Origin: Vanilla planifolia
Taxonomy: Eukaryota > Streptophyta > Magnoliopsida > Asparagales > Orchidaceae
NCBI GenBank assembly: GCA_023846275.1
Contig: JAIUJO010000157.1
Coordinates: 770,983-834,982 of the forward strand
Reading direction: 5' to 3'
DNA length: 64,000 nucleotides
Shown: piece after piece, positions 17,452-33,675 of the stretch
Layout of the letters: the number at the start of each line of letters is the position of its first letter
Position numbering within the stretch: position 1 is the first letter of the stretch
The notes under the pieces: generated by a model
What the model was told of the DNA's origin: nothing
Databases searched by the model: none
The model's input: only the letters and a program-made list of their open reading frames with translations
Translations under genes and position numbers: made by a program

Positions 17452-17675
17452 GAACCTGAAGTGGTGTTTTAAGGAGATGTGATAAAGAAGAAAGTTACAC
17501 TTTTCAAATTCTTGTTAATTAGGACATTCTCCCATGGTCGCCCGAGCATATAAATAGCATGATTGGAATTCAAGAAAATTAATTTTAATGCACTATTGTC
17601 AATTGGGTTTCTAGATTACCAACACAATCTTATTTGATTATATTTGGAAGAGGATTAGTTTCCCTACTAATTACA
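17452..17675 (+). pseudogene. DUF4283-like fragment (plant LINE ORF1-type)
   Basis: One reading frame, interrupted by stops, follows the plant DUF4283 domain found in ORF1 of many plant LINEs and related gag-like proteins. In order: PEVVF near 17,457-17,471, a stop, FKFLLIRTFSHGRPSI at about 17,496-17,550, two stops, INFNALLSIGFLDYQHNLI at about 17,577-17,633, a stop, then LYLEED. FSHGRPS and the following G-x-L-D-x-x-H are the characteristic words. At least four in-frame stops make it a dead remnant; neither the start nor the C-terminal half of the domain is recognisable. It is on the opposite strand to the LINE RT remnant 1.5 kb away, so the two are either separate insertions or have been rearranged. 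Identification rests on remembered family motifs, not on a search. Confidence 0.5.
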
Positions 17676-17689
17676 TACAATGTAAACTA

Positions 17690-18099
17690 CTCTAGAGCTT
17701 GAAATATGGGTCTTTAAATAGCATTGAGATTTTCAACTTAATTCCAAACATTTGTGAGATCTGATTTGGATCTTTTTCAAGTTTTTTCCTAGTGACAACT
17801 TGTCTAATTAAACTTCTATATCCTCTCAAAATTATATCAAATATAAACAATGCAAATCCATAATTCAAACATATATTTAATTGTGAGCATCTCAAAAAAG
17901 TGCCCAAAAACCTATCTTAATTTATTTTTGAGTACATAGATGCAAAGGTATCATTTTGAATAATCTATCGATATGTAGTTTGTAGTTTTAAGAGGTGAAT
18001 TGAATTTTCTGTTAATTTACAAAGAAAATATTAATAAAATGAAATCATTCTAGTCCTCTTAACTTCTCCCAATCCAAAGACTTAGTGCATATGTTTGGA
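17690..18099. other. AT-rich sequence, no feature recognised
   Basis: AT-rich DNA following the DUF4283-like fragment. A 71-codon minus-strand frame (17,692-17,907) has no recognisable domain and is probably chance. Confidence 0.5.
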
Positions 18100-18240
18100 A
18101 AACTTTGGGAGAGAAGAAAGAGAGCGAAAGCATGAAGAGAAAAAGAGAAGAGTTGAAAAGGAAGGAAGAAAGAAAACAATATTGTCATTCGAAAAAAAAA
18201 GATTGAGAAAATGAAAAGGAAGACAACAAGAAAGAAAGGG
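18100..18240 (+). repeat. Long polypurine tract
   Basis: About 140 bases that are overwhelmingly A and G on the top strand (gagaagaaagagagcg, gaaaaagagaagagttg, aaaggaaggaagaaag), with a few pyrimidine interruptions. Homopurine runs of this length can adopt triplex structures. It is too long and interrupted to be a standard retroelement PPT, and no LTR start follows it. Confidence 0.6.
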
Positions 18241-19144
18241 ATTTTCAATTTTGTTTTATAGATTTAACATAGAAAGATAAAGATCTGACCTACACTTTTT
18301 TCATAAAACATGTACTAATTAATTTGAATGTGAAGAAAGGGATGTATATGAGTTCCTGAGAAGTTGAAATTGCTGGAGATCATTACAATTTTTTAGTGTA
18401 ATGATCGTATGAGACAATCTTTTAGATCGTACTAGTAGGACCCAAGCAGCTGGAGTTGGGAAGCTTTTTGGCCTAAGTGTAAATAGGAAAATGGTCAAAA
18501 CTTTATTGGTCTGATCATGTGAACATACAGAATGATGGTTTGTCAAAAAATCCATTGCATTGAAAATTTTGAGGCCTGAAATCAATTTGATAATTTATGG
18601 TTATCATATTAGTACAACAAGATGATCATACCAATATGACACATGAGTAGATGTTAATGATCATAGTAATGCAAAATAAAAATTGAAGAATACAATAAGC
18701 TATTTAACACTTAATCAAGAGATCGTCTTGCCCAATTGGTCATCCAACCATCCTTGCATATATGAGTATTTATTGTATTAGAACAACAAATATATAGAAC
18801 TGATACACCAATGCATTGTTATGTTTATCATGCTTTATACTTGTATGATGTTATTATTGGCCTATTATAGTCGACATTATGGTGCTATGCATATATGTTA
18901 TGGATTGTGCAAATGCAAAAGGTGAATTGGACGAATATAATTAGTTTTTAGAGATTTCTTATCATCATGCAAATACGAGGATTGAACTAGACCAATACAA
19001 TCAATTCCATGAATACTTAATAGAAATCAATTGTAAGATATGTTTTCCAGCCAATATAGTAGGCATGGGTTGTGTCGTAGGATATGAGATATTGTACCTT
19101 GCAATAGCATTTGCAAATTGTTTTTCCAAGTGAAAATGTGTTTA
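18241..19144. other. AT-rich sequence, no feature recognised
   Basis: Intergenic-looking AT-rich sequence. It may include the 3' part of the neighbouring minus-strand LINE, but no RNase H motif, poly-A tail or target-site duplication could be recognised. Confidence 0.4.
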
Positions 19145-19745
19145 TCAATAAAGACATATAGACAAGACAAGTGATGTAAGTGTTTCTACTTCTAAGTGGG
19201 CTAAATCTATTCTCCCTAAATGTGTCATGAAGAGTATGTCAATAGCACTGGAGAAGGCATACACCATGATACTAAAGACACAAAAAGAAATAACACAACA
19301 ATGGCAAAGCCCTCTAGACTTACTAATTAAACCCAAAAAAGAAACATATATTAGAGATGCACATGTTCATCTAAGCTAGAAGCATGGAGAAAACTTATAA
19401 TTTGTAGTCTTTAATAAAAAGACATTGTTCTAGTTAATTGAGCCAAAAGCCTTGGATATATCAATATTATAAGAAGACCATTTTAGGTTATTTGGCACTA
19501 ACTTTCTAAGCAAGTTCTATAACCAACTTCATGTTATCATGATGGTATTACCTTTGATAAAAGCTACTTAAACTTATTGGATAATGTTCGTAATAATGGG
19601 GAGGAATCTATTAGCCAAAATTTCGACAATGATCTTATAAAAAAAATACTAAATAGAGATGGTTCTATCCTTAAAGTTTGATTGGGCAATAATTGCCTTT
19701 GTAATAAGCATGATATCTATAGCATAAATGTTGGTGCAATCCTTG
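19145..19745 (-). pseudogene. LINE (L1-type) reverse transcriptase remnant
   Basis: Minus-strand remnant of a non-LTR reverse transcriptase. From about 19,710 to 19,415 a single frame with five or six stops carries the family motifs in order: YKIIVEILANRFLPIITNII (family pattern YKIIxKxLAxRL), then VAFIKGNTI (pattern QxAFIxGRxI), then IDISKAFGSIN (pattern KxDxxKAFDxxxW, the first catalytic-aspartate region). A second stretch at about 19,320-19,240, SRGLCHCCVISF followed by VYAFSSAID, aligns with the RGLRQGCxLSPxLF region, with Q and G replaced by H and C. The following segment, LTSLVLSICLY (about 19,170), occupies the place of the FADD catalytic box, and both aspartates are gone. No endonuclease domain was confidently found upstream. 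The element is old and dead. Neighbours are unrelated decayed sequence. Confidence 0.8.
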
Positions 19746-22700
19746 TTATAACAAAGATTTAAGTGACAACCATAACAAAATTCCTCCAAATGTTATCTAA
19801 ACAATCCAAGAAGAACTCAACAATGAACCCCATTGATGAGATTCCTTCAAATTCAAAAACAGATTGATTGTTTAAAGAATCCTATGAAGATCAATGTTTC
19901 AAAAGCCAATTGACTAGAGATCAAGAACCCAATTGAGCACGAAAGGTAAATTAGAGCCCAATGAAGTCTATGAGGATGTCAACAACAAAGGGTTTTATTC
20001 AATCATCAAGACACCAATAAAAATTGTCATTATAAGAGAATTAGATTCCTTCCTACATTTAGTCAAAATAAAATAAGTTCAAGTTGTTTTCTTAAACATG
20101 AAACCAACAAAAAGTTTGCATGCTGAGCAATCCACAAGAGATAAACATATTAAAGTTAAGAATACCAAGTTGACTTTGTCTTTCCTTATAAAGCAACCAA
20201 TCATGCATGGAGAAGATGCTCTTGTGGAAAACAAAAAAATCAATCTTTTCATCAAGGGATCTAGACCCCTTTTAGAAATTACAAAATAATTTGATCCACT
20301 TGTTCTTGGATAAGTATTGTTGAGGGCCATCTAAAATGGTAAAATCCCTTGGTACTCCATAATAAGTTTAAATTTCAATAGCCAGGTAAAAAATTCTTTA
20401 ACTTCAAGAAGATTCCTCGTGGATATAGACACATAAGAAATGTTGCAAGTTAAGTAATTAGAGAAGGGGTTTAAGAAGAACCACACAAAGGAATTTGGGA
20501 AGACCATCATCAATCCCCATTAGAAAGAGCCCAAGAAAGCTTAGAATGGATTGGATTCCTTAAACAATTGTTGAACAAAATATTGGTGGGGCCCAAGGAA
20601 GGAACATCATCCCCCATAATATTTATAAAAAGAATTACTATATTTCTCATTTGCTTCCTTTCCATTAACTCCAATTATAAGGGGTAAAGCCTTTAAATTC
20701 ATACCAAGAACATATCTTAAAGCCCAGGTCATTGCAAGCATAAGTAATAACAAAAACCTCGAGCAAGGGCCCAAGATCCAACAACCTAAGTAAATAATTT
20801 CAATTATGATAACAACCTTTATTATGAAACAGCCTTAAATTAACAAAAATGCTATAGAATTCAACATCATCAAGTATGATCCCAAATAAAGCCAAACTTG
20901 TACACTTAAGTTGATCTCTATGTTCATTGACCTAGGACATATCATGCCAACATCTAACATTGAAGCAATGAACGTTTGAGGGTTTATTTATTAGGATAAA
21001 TAGGAGAATCAATAATTCTCGATCAAAAGAATGGAAGAGGAACCAACTCCTTTTAAGGGATGATGTGCTTAATTGTGTTAGATTGTGTCACAATCAACTT
21101 CAGAGGGCAAATCTTATTGCTAATGGCTATCACCATATGACAAACTCAGGGTTAGATAATCCTCAACATAATCAATGGTATCTACAACAAGATGTTGCAT
21201 GGTGGCCAATGGCATGGAATCATGTGGAGTAAAATCACCATCAAATTAACGAAGTTAGGAGAATCCATTCCCTACATATCAATGGTGTCCTGCTCTAACT
21301 TTCCATGTCATGGCCTCAACAACATGCATGTATGCTAAGAACTAGTATTTTAATACAATACTTAACAAGGCAACTTAACCATTCACCTTATATTCTGATG
21401 CCAACTCTAAGAAGATGTCAACACCACCATTTTAGAATAGTTAAAGTTAAGTTGCTACATAAGGTTTGTTTGGAAGATTAATTTAGACTATTAGATAATT
21501 GCATATGGCTTTGTATGTATAAGAAGGGAGGTAGCTGAAGTGATTGCAACATGAAGGGCAACCAAAGTGAATGGTAGTGCCATGCTTGTGCGACGAGAGA
21601 GTGGGCACAACTTGTGCTTGATTTGTTGATTTAGAAAGGTGAGTTGTAGCCTTCATCATGAGATAAAGTTGTTCATAGGAAGCTAGATAGGGGGAAAGAA
21701 CATTGTATAGAGGACAAAGGAATAATAAGACAATGAGATAAGGTTTTGAGAGGCAAAGAAATGATGCATGGTAGAGTACCTAACAAATAAAAGGATGGCT
21801 GATGAGGGCAAGGAGCAACTAGATCAAACAATGATAGCTATTGGCGTATAAAAAAGGGAGCTTGGCCACCAAGGAGGCATTGTGAAGATGATAGAGACAT
21901 TAAAAGATAAAGATGGTAAGAAGAAAGAAAGGAAGCATAGAGAAAAAGAACAAAAAGGCGTGAAAAAATGGTGCAACACAAAGGATGGAATGGTGTGCAA
22001 ATATAATGTCAACAAATGGACATAGATTGCAAAGCAGGACTACATAAGGATAACAATGATTTAAGCAAGATGTTGTACGAACGCTAACAATATTAAGCAA
22101 GAGAGAGGTATGTACGCCATGAAACTATGATAGAGAAAACTCATTTTTAGTTGTTTTGATTTTTAGAAAACAAGAGTTATCTTAAAAATATTTTTTAAAA
22201 TGAAGAAAGATCATTATGAAGTTCGAAACAAGTACCTCCACAAGATTTTTGTTATTAGGAAAAGTAATATAAATTATTTGTCCAAAATGTAGGAAATATG
22301 CAACTAAAGAGATGGCACTTCATAAAGTGCTTATCATTGACCAAATAACGTTATAGCTTCAGAGTAATTTGTTGTTAATTTCCAACAACTACGAAGCATG
22401 TACAAAATCAAAAAGTAAACAATCAAAAGGATTTGGAAGCTCTAGCTAATTTCCAAATATTCGAGGTACTAAACAAGAGATCATTTTCAAACACATTGAA
22501 TCAAAAATTGATTAAAAAAATCAAGACAGTGATAAAACTATGAAAATCAACTAAACATCATGAAGCAAAAGACCGATTTCTTAGCGGTGCCCAGAGATGT
22601 GCTACAAGCTGTCAAAACACACATTGCAATCGACTGGCAAAGTGCCATATGTGAAGGTGCATGAGCACATGCAAAAGGGCATGACACACTAGGACAGTGC

Positions 22701-23160
22701 GCTTGCATGGGGTGGGCACATGTGTAATGACAACCTGTGTACATCTTTTGCATGGAAGAATAGTAACCAATCTCCTAGATAGCCCACTGAGAAAGGTGTA
22801 CAGATGTAGGGTGTGGGGTGCATATGAGCAGATAGACTAGAAGAGGTGCATAATTTTAAATTTTTTATAAAAATCATATGTTTTTTCTTCTATAATTAAA
22901 TATCATACCCAAAACTCCATAAAAGGGATGTTGAGGATGTATGAAATAAATCAGAACTTTTAAAATGTAAAAACTTGAAAAATTTAAAGAATTCTAGGAA
23001 TCAGAAGTTCATGAATTAAAAACCACTTGAATTGATTCTTAGAAAATTCAATCTTTTTATGGAAAAAGAACTCCTCTCTCTTCTTCTTGTTCCTTTGCTT
23101 CTTGCCATTTTCATACTATTTTTTCCACTATTTCTATTCTGAAAAAAAAAGGTTTTCTAA
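19746..23160. other. Unassigned AT-rich region, possible LINE 5' part
   Basis: About 3.4 kb without a recognisable gene. Minus-strand frames at 20,079-20,330 (83 codons) and 20,331-20,513 lie where the 5' part of the LINE ORF2 should be, but I could not match them to an endonuclease. The stretch 22,560-22,830 is locally richer in G and C than its surroundings; its minus frame (22,547-22,753) is rich in His/Ala/Cys and matches nothing I know. The rest shows no repeat or RNA structure that I could see. Confidence 0.4.
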
Positions 23161-23169
23161 TGAGGGCTC

Positions 23170-23240
23170 AAGATGAAAATAGCTCACAGACAAATCAAGT
23201 ACTTCATTAAATTCAACATGAGTTCATTGCATATGTGCAA
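23170..23240 (-). pseudogene. Possible further kinesin exon (badly decayed)
   Basis: After an acceptor-like atcag at 23,243-23,241 the bases atgcaatgaa and, later, cttgatttgtctgtgagct resemble at nucleotide level the HADET...LQFASRA exon that follows ITLAQ in kinesin-7. The frame is broken several times and the resemblance is weak. Tentative. Confidence 0.3.
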
Positions 23241-23518
23241 CTGATTTTTGTCCCATGAAATCATAGAATTTGACACGGATAGCATAAAATGATTTAAGGT
23301 CACACAAGTTAGTGGCTTAACCATGATAATACTTTTAGCCAAAGCTTATAAGGTCCTAATTAATTTTAAATTACATCTACTGTGTTAGGCATCTTTGATG
23401 ACATTAATAGCCTAAAGCCTTATATTTAAACTATTGTCAGGTCAATTACATGAGCTGCATAGGAATTCTTGCAGTAAATTCCTCGATAAATTTAAATCTA
23501 ATAAATTGAATAAGGAAC

Positions 23519-23621
23519 CTATGAGAGGGTGATGTTACAAATCATAGCAATATTTACATTTCCACTAAGAGATGGCTGCAAAATGCGGGTTAACTTGATG
23601 TCTCGATATGGTACATGACCA
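23519..23621 (-). pseudogene. Kinesin remnant exon: HVPYRD to CNITL, with stop and lost acceptor
   Basis: 103-bp exon. Joined in phase to the switch II exon it restores the family order QGGHVPYRD. It then reads [14 protein letters not shown] and MICNITLS, ending at TAG directly before a GT donor at 23,518. Two lesions are visible. The two bases where the acceptor AG should be (23,623-23,622) read AA. The final codon, CAG (Gln of ITLAQ) in relatives, is TAG. Either would disable the gene. Confidence 0.85.
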
Positions 23622-23697
23622 TTAGATCACAATCTTCCATAAGAAAGAACATGCATACCATATAATTGAAAAGTAAAAATATAATGATGCAACACAC

Positions 23698-23843
23698 CCT
23701 TGGTGTTGAATGCTATCACTTAGTTTTTTAATTATGGTCATGAGGGTCATCAAGCACTTATTTATATATGAGCCTTCTCTTAGGCACACACCTTCTACAC
23801 CAGTTTGAATAGCACATTCAGATCCAGCAAGATCCACCAAATT
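23698..23843 (-). pseudogene. Kinesin remnant exon: switch II
   Basis: 146-bp exon with an intact acceptor (tttttgatag) and a GTGTGT donor. It reads [15 protein letters not shown], then [18 protein letters not shown], then [19 protein letters not shown] is switch II of the motor; the next residue, almost always Arg, is Cys (consistent with CGT to TGT). INKS has become INKC. The open frame continues past the donor into intron sequence, which is why a longer frame (23,622-23,840) is visible. Confidence 0.9.
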
Positions 23844-24110
23844 CTATCAAAAAGAAAAAGAAAATGTTATGTAGACCATCAAGAATTATCCAAATGGAAG
23901 CATAAAAGATGACAAAAAACATAACAAAAGCATGATTATTTTGCCACCAAAACAACATACCATAACAGATACAAGAACAGCATCAAAACAAATAATTGAA
24001 TCATCTTCTTCTCTTCTCTCCCTACTTTGAACAATCTAGAGTTAAATTTAATTAGCTAAGATACTTGAAAAAAGCTTGACAGATAACACGATAACAAAAA
24101 AATATACATG

Positions 24111-24178
24111 CCATGAGAAAAATTGTATGGAAGCAGCTACTGTAAGGTTCCTGTTTGTGACCCCAATGTGTCGATGAA
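24111..24178 (-). pseudogene. Kinesin remnant exon: switch I region with frameshift
   Basis: After a good acceptor (tttttttgtatag, ending at 24,179) the frame reads HRHIGVTNRNL, matching the HRHxGxTNxN motif. The next part makes sense only in another frame, SSCFHTIFLM, matching switch I SSRSHTIF. A single-base indel near 24,140 therefore breaks the gene inside switch I, and the Arg and Ser of SSRSH are also changed (C and F). Confidence 0.75.
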
Positions 24179-24261
24179 CTATACAAAAAAAGAAATTGTT
24201 GCCTTAAGTTGCAATGCTACTACGATATAACTGGAACGAGGAAATGACATTTTCGCCTTAC

Positions 24262-24334
24262 ATTCACCAATTGCATTCGTTGAAGAACATGCCCAAGGGA
24301 GGTAACAATCTCCTCTTTCAAACAAGCAACATAT
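24262..24334 (-). pseudogene. Kinesin remnant exon: pre-switch I segment
   Basis: Reads YVACLKEEIVTSLGHVLQRM in one frame. It corresponds to the VxGLxEEIVxxxxxVLxLM stretch that precedes switch I in kinesin-7 motors. A plausible acceptor (ggcag, ending at 24,335) precedes it and a GTAAGG donor follows at 24,261. The end (QLVN, where the family has Q-S-G-E) suggests a small deletion. Confidence 0.7.
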
Positions 24335-24414
24335 CTGCCTCTCTTCATAAATAAGGTAGAACTTACAATTCAAATAAAAGTAAATAAACTTCATAGTGAA
24401 CACACATGCTTTCA

Positions 24415-29644
<5,230 letters not shown>

Positions 29645-29645
29645 T

Positions 29646-29658
29646 TGGTATCAAAGCA
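29646..29658 (+). promoter_or_regulatory. Primer-binding site (initiator Met tRNA), element A
   Basis: tggtatcaaagca directly follows the 5' LTR. It matches the standard plant retrotransposon PBS complementary to the 3' end of initiator methionine tRNA, with one change (A for G). Minus-strand cDNA synthesis would start here. Confidence 0.9.
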
Positions 29659-29739
29659 AGCTCCTTTCCTTGTGAGAAATTCTATAAGTGATCTATCACT
29701 GAAATTGTTGCTTCAATGAGTTTTGGTGAATGTTCTTCT

Positions 29740-30780
29740 TCCTATAGGCCAGCACTCTTTTGTGGTCAATACTATAACTATTAGAAGATTAGGATAACTG
29801 GTCATTTAAAAAATCTTTTGATAGAGAAATATAAAAATTATTGCAAGCATCATTTTATACTAAGAAAAAGCATAAGGTACTTTAGTACCTAAACCATTTT
29901 ATGAAATGGATGAAATTAAAAAATATAGAGTACAACTAAATGATAATATTATAAATATTTTATGTTGTGCTTTGTATGCTACCAAATTTAATATAATTAT
30001 GAATTTAAGAATACACTTACAAAATGTGGCATACATAGAAGTAAGATACGAAGGTACCTTTTTAGTTAAAAAATAATCATGATGACACATGACTATGAAC
30101 TATTTAAGATGCTTTCAAATGACTCCATCAAAAGTATATTTACAAGATTTATCAATATTACTAATGCACTTATTAGTTTGGGGAAGCCAATTTTTGTGAA
30201 AAAATATATAAAGAAGATACTTAGAATCTTACCAAAAGAATTTGATCAATTGACTACCACCATTAAGATAATCATAAATATTCCCATGATGATATTAGAT
30301 GACTTGATAGGTAAGCATATGATAAATGAGCTAGAAATGGAGAGGTGAAAGGAAAAAGAATTAATTAAGAAAAACATAAGAAAAAGAAGAAACAATAAAA
30401 AACATTACGATAAAGGAGGTCACTATAAAAGAGGAGTCTGTCGATGAAGATGGCATTACTTTAATTTCTAGAGGTTTGTCCAAAATTATTGATATTATAT
30501 ACAGAGAAAAAAAATCAAAGGTCCAATAAGATCATAAAAAGTAAGAAATTATTTATCATGAATGTGATAAACTAAGACATATTAGAGCAATATGTCCTAT
30601 TATGTAAGAAAGATTTGAAAAGAAAAAGAATGAAAAACAAAGAAGTAGAAGAAGAACAAAACTTTGAATGTTTCTTGGAATGATTCAGAAGAAATCAATA
30701 CAAGTAAAGAGGAGGATAATAATGAAGGATTATTTTTCATGATGGCTACAGTAGAAGCGGAAGAAGAAGAGAGTGCTACG
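29740..30780 (+). pseudogene. Copia gag remnant, element A
   Basis: Decayed Copia gag of the plant UBN2 / gag-polypeptide type, readable across stops and frame changes. An N-terminal FCGQYYNY-stop-KIR segment replaces the usual Y-x-x-W-K-x-x-M. A conserved DYELFKM and IFTRFINITNALISLGK, then KILRILPKEFD and LDDLIGKHM, lie in the open frame 30,079-30,348. A zinc knuckle follows at about 30,554-30,595, YHECDKLRHIRAIC, in which the first Cys of CX2CX4HX4C is Tyr. Next comes an acidic segment near 30,670-30,780 (SWNDSEE, VEAEEEE), typical of the gag C-terminal region. Capsid assembly and RNA packaging would have been its roles. Confidence 0.8.
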
Positions 30781-30884
30781 TCAAGTAAGAAGGTAAATTA
30801 CTCAAAAATTAATTGTCTAAATAATTAAAAAGTTGAATAAAATATCTAGGAAAATAAGAGAAGAACATAATGAATATATAGGTT

Positions 30885-31223
30885 ATGCACAAATTAAAAA
30901 AGGTTGACATTTATGTTAATAATATGCAAAAAACCAATGCTGATTTAAAACAAAAATTGAATGAACATGCATCTTTAATTAAGAAATTTAGTGATTCTAA
31001 ATCTTTGTACTCCACCAACAAATTTTTAAAAGTAAAACTAATTAGTAGAGTAGTTTTGTTTAACATGCTACAATATGTTCTATCCAAAAACATGTTGACA
31101 TTTTACATGGTCATAATCAGAAGCTTACTTGCCATTATTGCATGTAATGGAGTCATACTTCACATATATGTAAGATTAGAAGTAATATTCATTCCAAATT
31201 TTCTACTTTTACATGGATTATGA
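30885..31223 (+). pseudogene. Gag C-terminal coiled-coil-like fragment, element A
   Basis: A 112-codon open frame whose first 55 residues are rich in Lys, Asn and Leu with a heptad-like pattern (VNNMQKTNADLKQKLNEHAS), as in the region between the zinc knuckle and protease of plant Copia polyproteins. The rest is featureless. No protease motif follows, so the pol region is missing. Confidence 0.5.
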
Positions 31224-31798
31224 AAGAAAATAGTAAGTTAATTATACAAAAATGTGTTGAACATAAATGACTTGGATTTTGAAATATAATAATTTAAGTC
31301 TAGCATTATACATGTAAACTTTGATGAATAAATTTTAACAAAAACTTATTTCAAATATAGATGAAAAACAAATAAGATTTAAGAAATTAAGTTTAAAAGA
31401 TTCGAATAAAATAAATAAAAAAATGTAGTTGAAGAAAATCTTAAAATTTAAAATTTATTTAGAATTATCTTAAAAAACCTTAATATGTAAAATTTTGATT
31501 GATTTTTAGAATTGATCATATAGTTATAATTAATCTTTTGTAACAAATTTTAAATCAATGCTGATACAATATACCTTAAATAATGTATTTTGGATACTAC
31601 GTTGATGCTTATAACTATCAGATAAAATTATAATTAAAATAAATTTTTTTAATAAAAAACTATATCATTAATTAAGTGATAATTTAACAAAATCTTATGG
31701 CTATACAAGTAAGGAGAGTCATCTTTATTTATTTTATTTTATTTTTATAAATAGTTTTTAGTTTTTTTAATAAATTTCATTAAAAGTTTTGCTAACAT

Positions 31799-31810
31799 AA
31801 GAAGAAGAAG
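31799..31810 (+). promoter_or_regulatory. Polypurine tract, element A
   Basis: aagaagaagaag lies a few bases upstream of the 3' LTR start (tgtattattgagcc, 31,817). This is the expected place for the plus-strand primer. Its presence shows that the 3' end of element A is structurally complete despite the missing pol. Confidence 0.75.
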
Positions 31811-31816
31811 ATTATT

Positions 31817-33675
31817 GTATTATTGAGCCTTAAACATAGTGCTTTGATTCATGATAATAATTCATAATTTTTTCTATGATTTTTTTAATTGAATTTCAAA
31901 CTTTTAGATTATTGATGGTTGAATTCATTGAAGAACTAAAAGAAGAGGACAAAAAAATATTAAATTCCATGAAAATCATCTTTTTTGGTGTGGCAAACCA
32001 CCAAAGGGTACATTTTAAATTTAATTTTACTTTGATCAGATTGTTAAGCTTGATTGAAATATTTATTAAGTCACATAAATTAAGATAAATTAATCATCGT
32101 AGTAACATATTTAAGTTTTTAATATTTATGATTCATTTTATCTTGATTATTATTTTTTCTTAATAATATCTTTGAAAGTCTTAATTAACATATTATAAAA
32201 AGTATGTTATAGTAGTATTAATTAATTAATAAAAAGAATTTTCAATTTGTCAAACCTATTAACTTTGTTGTTATAGTACCTCTTTGAGTTAATGAATAAG
32301 TCAATAATCATTGTTAGTAATCAATCCCAAATAGACTATTACACTTTGTGTTAAATTATGAATCCTACATCTACACATTATGTCTAATGCAACACTGACT
32401 GAATGAGCAATGACCTCTCAAGCAAACCAAGGGGCAACCAACCCCAAATAGGCTTTAGAGATCATGCAAAGTTTTAAAAACATGTTCCTATTTGCAATTT
32501 GATACAACTAAAGCCTTGTTTTCGTGTGATCTACTTCGAGAGTAACCAAAGCCGTTCAATTGCACAATTTCATGATCAAACAATTCTGATCTCCTCCATC
32601 TTTTATAAAGCTTGAAAAAATCATTTGTTTGATCATGCCGTTTCACTGCCACATGGTCCATCTTTTACCTGCATATAACAAGATGATTAAGTCATTTAAT
32701 AAGATTGAGATCTAATGACCCTGATCAAAGCCAATTTCTAAATAGCACCACTAGAATCTTATCTATCTAATCGCATAGTTTCCATGATTTAATGAAATGA
32801 ATCATTTTGATCTAATAGCTTTAGCACAACTCTTTTAGCCATTATTTCAAGCCATTGGGTTTTTAATTAAAGAATAATAATGTTTAATTAAATATACAAA
32901 TATGTACAATAGTAACCATTATTTTTCCTTTTCGGCAAGTGCTTTTAGCCGTTCCAAAATGTTTATAAATAGGAGAAGTTTTGTACGAAAGGAAAGATGA
33001 ATTTTTATGCAATCTAAAAAAAGTTTCAATAGAGAACATTAACATTGTTATTAGCATGTTCCTATCACGCTTCCATACACTGCTGCAACCTTTGCATGTC
33101 AAACTTCTAAACTTTTGTTTCTTCTTGAGTTAGCTCAGCTATTAATTTAATTAGCTCCTAATTTATTTAATCATCATACTTGTGTCTCTTTAATCATTTC
33201 TTCAATTATAAGATTTTGTTCATATTAATTCTTATTTTATGTTGTAGAATATTCTTCTTTTATTGTCATTTCATTATAAAACTATTGTAGCTTGTCCTGT
33301 TGATTTAGTTATAGTGTCACAGTTGCTTGTCTAGTTTGCTTTTTAGTTATGACAGTTAACCTACCTGTCTTTTGGCAAAATGTTTATTTGAGTTTTTTTT
33401 GTCTAGTTTTTGTCAAGGTTAGATGTTGGCTTGGTTTCAAGCCAAACCACCTAAAAATCATTAGTGTATAATTTTTAATTTTTATTAATTTTTTTATTAC
33501 TCATTGTTTTAAAATTTAACATGTTTTAAAACAAAATTAAGATTTGTAAAAAAATCATTTTTAAAGATTTGCTCAAACCTTTAAAAAACTTTTAAGCTAT
33601 ATCTTTTTATATTTGTAAGAAATTAAAATTTTTATTCTTAGCAATTTTCCTCCCTTTTTTTGAAGTACACTTCAA
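31817..33675 (+). repeat. Element A 3' LTR
   Basis: Collinear with the 5' LTR from its first bases (tgtattattgag against tgttattgatcc) to its end (gaagtacacttcaa against aaattacactttaa). Length is about 1.86 kb. It is followed immediately by CA array, starting catatacacacaca. Confidence 0.85.

Larger units (their letters stand above)
23170..24337 (-). pseudogene. Kinesin-7-like motor domain pseudogene (partial, intron-containing)
   Basis: Decayed copy of the C-terminal half of a kinesin motor domain, on the minus strand, with introns still in place. It is therefore a duplicated or degraded gene rather than a retrocopy. In order it shows the LKEEIV segment, the switch I region (HRHIGVTN then a damaged SSRSHTIF), switch II (NLVDLAGSE), [28 protein letters not shown], and CNITL ending at a stop. 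The word pattern resembles plant kinesin-7 (CENP-E-like) motors. The ATP-binding P-loop (GQTxxGKT), normally encoded upstream, is not seen; upstream sequence runs straight into the CA array at about 24,415. Lesions: a frameshift in switch I, an acceptor site changed from AG to AA, an in-frame TAG at the last codon of one exon, and replacement of the Arg after DLAGSE by Cys. I saw no stalk or tail region. Family assignment is from remembered motifs; confidence that it is kinesin is high, subfamily moderate. Confidence 0.85.

Noticed and set aside
20079..20330. 83-codon minus-strand frame as a gene
   Set aside because: No recognisable domain, no neighbouring exon pattern, and the opposite strand is also open over much of it. 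It may be LINE-derived but could not be supported.
22547..22877. Ala/His/Cys-rich minus-strand frames in a locally GC-richer patch
   Set aside because: No match to a known family, no start or splice context, and two overlapping frames are equally plausible.
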